Below, one piece after another: positions 29,158 to 35,312 of a DNA stretch of 64,000 nucleotides. The position numbers were made by a program, and so were the translations under genes. The notes beneath the pieces are model-generated. The model was given only the letters and a program-made list of their open reading frames with translations. It had not been told where the DNA came from and did no database searches. Numbering within the stretch: the stretch's first letter is position 1; each line of letters starts with the position of its first letter. Origin of the DNA: DASVTU01 sp036387415 (GTDB lineage Bacteria; Acidobacteriota; Blastocatellia; Pyrinomonadales; Pyrinomonadaceae); assembly GCA_036387415.1 (NCBI GenBank), contig DASVTU010000030.1:1-64000 (forward strand). The letters are read 5' to 3'.

Positions 29158-30138
29158 TTATTCTTCGCGCAGCATCCTGCCCGTCATGCTGACAAAAACA
29201 TCTTCGAGCGTCGCCTGATGCGTCGTCAGTGTCAAAAGTTCAGCCGACTCGCGCTTGATTTCAGCCAGCAACGCCGCGAGCGCCGCGCCGATGTCCGAGA
29301 CGACGAGCGACGAGACGCCACCCATCCGTCGCACCGCGCGCACGCCCGTCAATGCCGCGAGCGTTTCATGTTTAAGCTCGACGCTGGCACTAAACTCCAC
29401 AATCTGTTCTGCGCCGAGCGAGGCGACGAGTTCGGCGGGCGTGCCGAGCGCGATGATATTTCCCTGATTCATGATGGCAACGCGGTCGCACAGCCGCGCG
29501 GCTTCTTCCATGTAATGTGTTGTCAGAATAATCGTTCCGCCGCCCGCGCGAAACCGCACCACGATGTCCCAGAGTTTGAGACGCGCCTGCGGGTCGAGGC
29601 CGGTCGTCGGCTCGTCGAGGAAAAGTATGTCAGGGTCGCCCGCCAGCGCACATGCTAAGGCGAGCCTTTGCTTTTGCCCGCCCGACAATTTCCCCACCCG
29701 CGAACGACGCTTCTCCCCAAGTTCCACCATCCTGATTAACTCATCCACGTCGCGCCCGTCATGATAGAAACTGCGAAAGAGTTTGATGGTTTCTTCGACC
29801 GTCAATTTTTCGCCGAGTTTCGTCTCTTGAAGCTGCACGCCCAGACGATTTCGCAAATCTCCATCATTCTGTCCGCCCCAACTGTAGCCTAGAATCTCGA
29901 CCGTTCCGCCATCCGGTTTGATGAGACCTTCCAGAATTTCAACCGTCGTCGTCTTCCCCGCCCCGTTAGGCCCCAGCAGGCCGAAGCACTCGCCCACACA
30001 TACTTCGAGGTCGAGTCCATTGACCGCCGTGACATCTCCGTACTGTTTGACCAGCCCGACGGTGCGTAAGGCCGTGCGCGGCGGCGACGTGGGCGGCACA
30101 GGGACATTCACCCCTCCGGCATTATCTGAAATCGTCAT
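29158..30138 (-). CDS. ABC transporter ATP-binding protein, DrrA-like
   Basis: The nucleotide-binding subunit for the adjacent ABC-2 permease. It shows Walker A GPNGAGKTT, signature LSGGQKQRLALA, Walker B ILFLDEPTTGLDP and the switch TTHYMEEA. The C-terminal 90 residues match the extra domain of drug-export ATPases. The frame stays open upstream to 30192, but ATG at 30138 has AGGAG five bases before it and begins MTISDN, so I take that start (326 residues). First gene of the transporter-PPTase set. Confidence 0.94.
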   Translation of the reverse strand: MTISDNAGGVNVPVPPTSPPRTALRTVGLVKQYGDVTAVNGLDLEVCVGECFGLLGPNGAGKTTTVEILEGLIKPDGGTVEILGYSWGGQNDGDLRNRLGVQLQETKLGEKLTVEETIKLFRSFYHDGRDVDELIRMVELGEKRRSRVGKLSGGQKQRLALACALAGDPDILFLDEPTTGLDPQARLKLWDIVVRFRAGGGTIILTTHYMEEAARLCDRVAIMNQGNIIALGTPAELVASLGAEQIVEFSASVELKHETLAALTGVRAVRRMGGVSSLVVSDIGAALAALLAEIKRESAELLTLTTHQATLEDVFVSMTGRMLREE

Positions 30139-30470
30139 GCGTCTCCTACGCCTCCCATCACGCCCCTCGGTTGATGGATAACAACTTGGCAAACGCCTTC
30201 TCGTTCAAATTTCATCAAGTTGAAACGGCAAACGCACCGTCCCCACGAAAAGCAAACGGCGTGACTATAACAAAGCTCTCATGCCCTTGAAAGTTTCTGC
30301 TTACGCGTCGTTGCGTGGAGGATTGCAAATAAATCTCCCAATCCGACTCCGCACGTCGCGCGCATTTGTCGCCTTGAGCGGCATGACCCGTCGCGCGTTG
30401 CATCGAAGCGATACGTCTGAAGTTTGCGCTTGGACGCGAGGGAAATGTCTGTGTGAAGCCAAATTTATCG
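30139..30470. other. Divergent intergenic region, ABC transporter set versus parA-like gene
   Basis: No supported gene. An open frame runs through part of it on the plus strand ahead of the parA-like gene, but its translation (Arg/Ser/Leu-rich) resembles no family, and a promoter lies inside that frame. The minus-strand promoter for the ABC operon should be here but was not resolved. Confidence 0.55.
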
Positions 30471-30499
30471 TTGACGCGAGAACGGGACAAGCATACTAT
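30471..30499 (+). promoter_or_regulatory. Strong candidate promoter of the parA-like gene
   Basis: TTGACG, exactly 17 nt, then TACTAT. Transcription would begin near 30506, leaving an untranslated leader of about 62 nt before the TTG at 30569. Its position downstream of the apparent longer open frame supports the shorter gene start. Confidence 0.6.
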
Positions 30500-30568
30500 G
30501 GCGACATTCTGCGAGATGGTACGAGTCAGCCGCGCCATATCTTGCACTATCCACAAGGAGAGGCCACT

Positions 30569-31555
30569 TTGTCCAGTTCTGAATACATTTCCGCCACCGA
30601 AGCCTGCGAGTTTTTAGGAATCTCACCCGATACTTTCCGTCGGATTGTGCGCGATATGAACCTCCCGACGGCCAGTGACCCGACCGATGCGCGCGTCAAA
30701 CTCTATAATCGCGCAGCGATTACCGCGCTCAAGCAACAGCCGTTAGTAATACCTACACGGCATCGTGTCATCACACTTAGCAACAATAAAGGTGGCGTGA
30801 GCAAGACTACTTCGGCTATTTCGCTCGCCGCCGAGGCTGCTGCCGACGGCTTCCGCGTGCTCCTCATCGACGCCGCCCCACAAGCCTCGGCAACTATCTC
30901 GCTCCTCGACGAGACAGAGCGCCCGCAAGAGACCGACCACGGCATCCTCCTCTCATGGCTCAAAGGCGACACACCTTTTCAGGAGTTGATTAAACCTATT
31001 AGATTCATGCAGTTCCAGATAGATTTCATTCCTAGTTCACCGAAAAACGACCAGATTGACCGCGCGAATCCGCTGGAAGCCGTGCCTGCGTTGAGAGAGT
31101 TTTTTGAAAGTTGGGACGATTCGCCCTACGATTACATCTTTATCGACACAGACCCCTCTTTCGGCACACTCGTCTCGATGGCGCAGGTCGGGAGCCATTT
31201 CGTTATCTGTCCGGTGCAGGCCGATGTGCTCTCCGTCGATGGCACAATCCAGCTTACGAGACAACTGCAACGCGCCAGAAACCTCACCAAAAGCCAGTTT
31301 CCCGCCCTTCTCGGCTTCTTCCTCGCACGCTTCGACTCACGCAAACGCGTCTGCAAAGAAGCACTCGACACGCTCAGGGCGGCCTATCCAGAGGCTGTGT
31401 TCGAGGCCGTCATCCCTGAAAACGTGCGTGTCACGGAAAGCCCTAGCCAGAAAGCCCCGATTAACCTGACCGCCCCCGACTCGAAGGGCGCGATGGCCTA
31501 TAAAGCTCTGTGGAAGGAGGTGCGCGAGCGTGTCGAAAGAACCACCGGTGCGTGA
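30569..31555 (+). CDS. ParA-family partition ATPase with N-terminal helix-turn-helix
   Basis: 328 residues from TTG at 30569, chosen because AAGGAG lies 8 nt upstream and a promoter lies at 30471-30499. Residues 1-60 are a MerR/excisionase-like helix-turn-helix (SATEACEFLGISPDTFRRIV). From about 75 it is a ParA/Soj ATPase: deviant Walker A NNKGGVSKTTSAISLA with the signature lysine, DAAPQASAT, IFIDTDPSF (Walker B region) and a Rossmann-like C-terminal half. Such proteins segregate plasmids or chromosome origins with a DNA-binding partner and a centromere-like site. The next gene overlaps its end by 26 bp, and no ParB homologue is visible, so that gene may be the partner. Confidence 0.93.
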   Translation: MSSSEYISATEACEFLGISPDTFRRIVRDMNLPTASDPTDARVKLYNRAAITALKQQPLVIPTRHRVITLSNNKGGVSKTTSAISLAAEAAADGFRVLLIDAAPQASATISLLDETERPQETDHGILLSWLKGDTPFQELIKPIRFMQFQIDFIPSSPKNDQIDRANPLEAVPALREFFESWDDSPYDYIFIDTDPSFGTLVSMAQVGSHFVICPVQADVLSVDGTIQLTRQLQRARNLTKSQFPALLGFFLARFDSRKRVCKEALDTLRAAYPEAVFEAVIPENVRVTESPSQKAPINLTAPDSKGAMAYKALWKEVRERVERTTGA

Positions 31556-32624
31556 AGTTGTGCCATTTAAGCCCGGAAAAAGACAATCCACCGCCCGCCG
31601 ACTCAATATTGACTTCGCTGGTGGAACCGCGCTCGAGGAGGCTCTCGCCGGACAGCAAAAGGCCGAGACGACTAACCACCACTCCCCACCACTCCCCACC
31701 ACTCCCCACCACTCCTCCCAGACACCTCAATCGTCGCTCAATCAAAGTGCCGACGAGAAGCCGACCGCGCCGATGCGCGACTTCAACAAACGCGCCAATA
31801 GTCTTGAGCGCGACGCCATGCCCGCCGGGCTATTCCCCGGCTCGACCTTCAAAGTTTATAATGCGCTCTACTTACGCTCGCGCGGTGCCGTCGTGCCGAC
31901 CCGCTTCGCACGCGCGTCGCGTCGCGACCTACTCGACTGGACAGGCATCAAAAATATTAAGACCATCGACAATCATCTCCGCTATCTGATGGCGAAAGGA
32001 TTGGTCATTCGTCACTGGGAACTGGGCAGCAACGAGGGTTCAGAATACGAGTTATTTTTGCCCGAAGAAGTGCCGCAACCAGTATCCACCACTCCCCACC
32101 ACTCCCCACCACTCTCCACTACCCAAAAAACGAGTAGTGGGTATACCCAATTTTTGGGGAGTGGTGGTGAGGGTCAAACCATTGAAAATAAAGATACTTC
32201 CGGTTCCCCTAAGACTTATATAAGACTTACAGAAAATTTTGATGATGAGGCGTTCGCCGGATTGGTCGAAGAACTGACGAAAATCACCGTCGAGATAACA
32301 GGGAAAAGTCCTGCAAAGGCCGACGACGCACGTTGGAGGGAACTAGCGGAAGTGTTGATTACCGAACTCAAAATCGCCGCCGCACGCACCAACGTCTCTT
32401 CCGTCCCCGCATTTTTGACCGAACATCTCAGGCGGCGTCTGTGGAAGATTGACAAGAAACAGATAGAAGAACAGAGCGGAGAAAAGAAATCCACGGACAC
32501 GATTGATGCTTCAAAGTGTCCCGATTGCGGCGCGACAGGCTGGTGGTATCCAAACGGGCCGGACAAGGGCGTCGCCCGCTGCACACATCGAAAGCTACGT
32601 ACACAAGACGACGCCTCCGCCTGA
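31530..32624 (+). CDS. Winged-helix and zinc-ribbon protein, plasmid replication/partition-like, with internal DNA repeats
   Basis: 364 residues from GTG, with AAGGAGG 8 nt upstream and a 26-bp overlap with the parA-like gene, so the pair is co-expressed. Residues 105-185 look like a winged helix (STFKVYNALYLR..., ASRRDLLDWTG, TIDNHLRYLMAKGLVIRH, EYELFLP). The C-terminus has a compact metal site, CPDCGATGWWY plus ARCTHRK. Between these, Pro/Thr/His/Ser stretches (TTPHHSPPLP and a second copy) are encoded by tandem 10-bp repeats. I recognise the type as an uncharacterised partner of ParA in acidobacterial genomes, from memory and not by search. Replication initiator, partition adaptor or transcriptional regulator are all possible. 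Confidence 0.75.
   Translation: MSKEPPVREVVPFKPGKRQSTARRLNIDFAGGTALEEALAGQQKAETTNHHSPPLPTTPHHSSQTPQSSLNQSADEKPTAPMRDFNKRANSLERDAMPAGLFPGSTFKVYNALYLRSRGAVVPTRFARASRRDLLDWTGIKNIKTIDNHLRYLMAKGLVIRHWELGSNEGSEYELFLPEEVPQPVSTTPHHSPPLSTTQKTSSGYTQFLGSGGEGQTIENKDTSGSPKTYIRLTENFDDEAFAGLVEELTKITVEITGKSPAKADDARWRELAEVLITELKIAAARTNVSSVPAFLTEHLRRRLWKIDKKQIEEQSGEKKSTDTIDASKCPDCGATGWWYPNGPDKGVARCTHRKLRTQDDASA
31671..31720 (+). repeat. 10-bp tandem repeat cluster 1 (iteron-like)
   Basis: Three perfect copies of ACTCCCCACC (31681-31710) flanked by degenerate copies at 31671 and 31711. They lie inside the coding frame. Because 10 is not a multiple of three, each copy is read in a different frame, so the protein repeats only every ten residues. 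Confidence 0.85.
32081..32120 (+). repeat. 10-bp tandem repeat cluster 2 (iteron-like)
   Basis: Two perfect copies of ACTCCCCACC (32091-32110) with degenerate copies on both sides, 410 bp after the start of cluster 1 and in the same gene. It adjoins the palindromic segment that follows. Confidence 0.82.
32109..32170. repeat. Palindrome and imperfect inverted repeat inside the winged-helix gene
   Basis: TGGGTATACCCA (32138-32149) is a perfect 12-bp palindrome. On its left are CCACTACCC and A-rich sequence; on its right are a T-run and GGGGAGTGGTGGTGAG, an inverted version of the 10-bp repeat unit. The whole forms an imperfect inverted repeat of about 60 bp. A binding site or origin element is plausible; a terminator is unlikely in mid-gene. 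Confidence 0.6.
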
Positions 32625-33316
32625 TTGTACCAACACGCAAAAGCAGCCAAGCCACACGCTTCAAATTGAAAATCGTTTCACGACGGGGAAACGTTGAAAT
32701 CAAGCCCTGCTACCCAATGATTACTTCAAGTCAAAAGTAATTTCCGGTAAAACTATTTTTGTGAACACAGGGCGTTACTCAAAAAGTATCCAAGAGGTGA
32801 ATAATATTCAGTTTGAGGCTGATGATTGCATGTTGCACCAAAGAATATTCTTTATCACTGACTAATACTGCATATTATTCGGCTTCTTCCGACTTTTTGG
32901 GCAAAGCTATGATTTGGACGCTTCCATGTTAAGAGCCAAATGATGACTTCTCAAAATTCGAGTCTCAACTTGAAGGCTCTGATAGAGATTATCTAAAGAA
33001 CGCTGCTTTTTAGCCCTATTCCCACTATTACTTTCGGATAAGGAATGGAGGAGCATGTGGTAGTTCTATTCGATTGTAAATGATGCACTGAAAAATAATG
33101 CCGTTGATAAATAAAGGAAGTGTCTTCCGGAAGAGTAATGCAACAACTCATTCAACCGGACGCGCCGATAGCGTGCTTTTAATCATTATTCCTGCGGCGT
33201 ATATTGAATGCCGTTGGAGGCGCGCTGGTTAATTCGAGCGTTGAGCTTCTTTGATTGAGTGCTGGTAGTAATCTCAAATCGGAGCTAAACTTAGCAATTG
33301 GAGGTGCTTACTTTTA
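32625..33316. other. A+T-richer gene-free stretch between Rep-like gene and toxin-antitoxin pair
   Basis: About 690 bp, visibly lower in G+C than its surroundings, with stops in every frame and no ORF that looks like a gene. Contents such as TTAATAT-type tracts and short A/T runs would suit a replication or partition region, but I found no clear iterons, DnaA boxes or large hairpin here. It may also be decayed coding sequence. Confidence 0.5.
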
Positions 33317-33520
33317 ATGAGCGTGAATAAAGAACAGTATGTCGTAGATGAAAGTGGAAATCGCACAGCCGTATTGCTTGACGTGGAGCGGTATTTTGAA
33401 TTGCTTGAAGCTCAGGAGGAGCTTGAAGCAATTCGTGCTTATGATGCTGCTAAATTATCTAGTGATGAAGCGATCCCTTTTTCTCAAGCCGTAAAAGAGA
33501 TTGAAAGTGCGCGTGAATGA
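33317..33520 (+). CDS. Antitoxin of a RelB/Phd-like toxin-antitoxin pair
   Basis: 67 residues. A short N-terminal beta-strand/helix region (VVDESGNRTAVLLDVERYFELLEAQEEL) resembles Phd/YefM-type antitoxins. An acidic C-terminal tail (DEAIPFSQAVKEIESARE) would wrap the toxin. GGAGGTG lies about 10 nt upstream of the ATG. The stop overlaps the toxin start by 4 bp (ATGA), the usual antitoxin-first arrangement. Antitoxins of this class normally repress their own promoter. Confidence 0.85.
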   Translation: MSVNKEQYVVDESGNRTAVLLDVERYFELLEAQEELEAIRAYDAAKLSSDEAIPFSQAVKEIESARE

Positions 33521-33771
33521 GCTACGAAGTGCTAATCCTTCGACGTGCTCAGAAAGAGTTGGCTAATTTACCCAAAGCGGATTATGAGCGTATTCGTGAT
33601 GCGGTAGCCGCGTTAGCGGAGAATCCTAGACCTTCAAGTTGTAAAAAGTTGGTTGGGCGCGAAGGTTGGCGCATTCGAGTGGGAGATTATCGAGCCATCT
33701 ATGAAATAGATGATGATAAGCAGAAGGTCACAATTCTACATATCGGGCATCGGCGAGATGTCTATACATAG
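33517..33771 (+). CDS. RelE/ParE-superfamily toxin
   Basis: 84 residues of typical RelE size and fold: N-terminal SYEVLILRRAQKELANLP, then the central RIRVGDYRAIYEID strands and C-terminal ILHIGHRRDVYT with the basic residues used in mRNA cleavage by RelE members. Starts inside the antitoxin stop. RelE toxins cut mRNA on the ribosome. In this setting, next to parA- and rep-like genes, it would serve as a stability or addiction system, which is an inference. Confidence 0.93.
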   Translation: MSYEVLILRRAQKELANLPKADYERIRDAVAALAENPRPSSCKKLVGREGWRIRVGDYRAIYEIDDDKQKVTILHIGHRRDVYT

Positions 33772-34045
33772 AGAATCTTGGCCCGGCGGGTAAAGCCTAA
33801 CGACCCATTGAACCCGATGCCTCGATATCATCTCTTTCATCGTGGCTGCTGCGACCCAGTTTTATTGGAAGTGTTGGGAGCGGCAAAACTATCAATACGT
33901 GTGTCCCAGACATCCGAAAACAGATGGGTCTTCAGATTGAATTTCAGAGTCTGCTTAGCGGCTCTCTGCGAAGCGGCGTCACTGCGTCAAGCGTTTTCTT
34001 CTTTCCAGTCACCCGACACGAATAGTTCACTGTCAAACATGGGCG
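33772..34045. other. Gene-free gap after the toxin gene
   Basis: About 270 bp with no recognisable gene, RNA or repeat. A GCCTAAC just after the toxin gene resembles the first part of an integron attC site, but no matching arm follows. Confidence 0.5.
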
Positions 34046-34650
34046 CTAAGGGCGACTGGTGAGGTCGCTCATCCGCGTGAATTTGATGTTGTGGACTAGC
34101 GGATTGCTGTAGTTGAAGGCCACCACCTTTCCGGCCTTGTCCCGCAGGTCTCCGGGGGACGTGGTCGTCTTCATACCGAGCGGCTCGAACAGGCGCTTGC
34201 GTGTAAAATCGGGGAACGACATCCCGCGCGCGACGAGATCCGTCAGCAACACGTAGCCACTGTTCGAGTAAGACCATTCCTCACCCGGCGCGTAGTTGAG
34301 GCCGCGCTGGCGCAGAATCAGGCTCACTACGTCGTCAACATTTCTCCCCATCAGTGGCCGGAGCCCCGTCCAGTCGCGGATACCGGAGGTATGGGTGAGC
34401 AGATGGTTCACCGTGACCTTATGGCCGTAATCGGGGAGTTCCGGGAAGTGCTTACGGACGTCGTCGTTGAGAGAAAGGCGCCCGTCTTCGACGAGAAGAA
34501 TGACCCCCGCGGCGACGAACTGCTTTCTGACCAATCCGATGTCGAAGATCGAGGCTGGGCTCAATGGAACGTCGCGTTCAAGGTCGGTCGAGCCGTAAGC
34601 GCGGTTCACGACCAGCTTTCCGTGCTGGCGTCGCCGTAGGCGTTCATGTT
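34046..34650 (-). pseudogene. Decayed class C beta-lactamase-family serine hydrolase fragment
   Basis: The translation matches the middle of secreted beta-lactamase-fold serine hydrolases: GKLVVNRAYGSTDLER, then FDIG..KQF, VNHLLTHTSGIRDW and the YSNSGY motif (YxN). The catalytic SxxK is broken: the residue expected to be the nucleophilic Ser in FDIGSVxKQF is Leu (FDIGLVRKQF). The N-terminal signal region and the whole C-terminal third are absent, and the frame simply stops at 34046. Longest open piece is 34046-34609; homology extends slightly upstream through GKLVV. Best read as a non-functional remnant. Confidence 0.75.
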
Positions 34651-34742
34651 CTTTACGAAGCCCGAAAATAAATTTTTCAGTGTTGTTAATAATCCACTGC
34701 GGTGCGCGTTATATGTGTAGTGACGGTATGAAGGAGAACGAT

Positions 34743-35312
34743 GTGCAATCAGTTGCAGCTACCACGACCCGCTTAAAGGCCGTCCCCATAGCGGAGGGGG
34801 CGGGCGAACTTGAGAGACTCTTCCGCGAACACCACGGACAGGTTTTCCGCGCCGCGTATCGCATTACGGGAAGTGTCACGGACGCGGAGGACGTTCTCCA
34901 GACGATCTTTTTACGTCTGGCCTCGAACGCCGAGACGCCGGATCTTGCAAGTCCGGCGAGCTACCTGCACCGCGCTGCCGTCAACGCCGCGCTCGACCTT
35001 ATGCGTAGGCGCGGGCGTGCGCGCCTGGTTTCGTTCGATTCGATGGAATCCGCGCAGGAGTTGAACGACCCGAACTTCAACCCGGAGGAGGAGCACGCCG
35101 ACCGCGAGTTGCGTGCGCTCTTGCGCCATGCGATTGCGAAACTCAGCGAGCGCGCCGCGACCGTCTTCGCGCTGCGCTACTTTGAAGGCTACGATAACAA
35201 CAGAATCGCCGAACTTCTCGACACTTCGCCAACCGTCGTCGCCGTCACACTCCACCGCGCGCGTACGCGCCTTCGCCGTGAGATTGGACAGTTTTTGGAG
35301 AAACAATCATGA
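34743..35312 (+). CDS. ECF-type RNA polymerase sigma factor
   Basis: 189 residues from GTG at 34743, chosen because AAGGAG sits exactly 6 nt upstream; the frame remains open to 34680. Region 2 is LFREHHGQVFRAAYRITGS with DAEDVLQTIF. Region 4 is LSERAATVFALRYFEGYDNNRIAELLDTSP followed by VAVTLHRARTRLR. It lacks the regions 1 and 3 of primary sigma factors. It overlaps the next gene by 4 bp, and that gene has a zinc-finger/FecR architecture, so the two should form a sigma/anti-sigma signalling pair that may also control the downstream ABC genes. Confidence 0.93.
   Translation: MQSVAATTTRLKAVPIAEGAGELERLFREHHGQVFRAAYRITGSVTDAEDVLQTIFLRLASNAETPDLASPASYLHRAAVNAALDLMRRRGRARLVSFDSMESAQELNDPNFNPEEEHADRELRALLRHAIAKLSERAATVFALRYFEGYDNNRIAELLDTSPTVVAVTLHRARTRLRREIGQFLEKQS

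Noticed and set aside
30281..30568. 96-codon N-terminal extension of the parA-like gene
   Set aside because: The strong promoter lies inside it and an AAGGAG precedes the later TTG; the extension resembles no domain.
31671..32170. CRISPR array
   Set aside because: Repeats are 10 bp and contiguous, without spacers, and no cas genes are present.
33785..33880. Integron attC-like GCCTAAC directly after the RelE gene
   Set aside because: No complementary arm or GTTRRRC-type partner at the right distance, and no integrase gene or other cassettes nearby.
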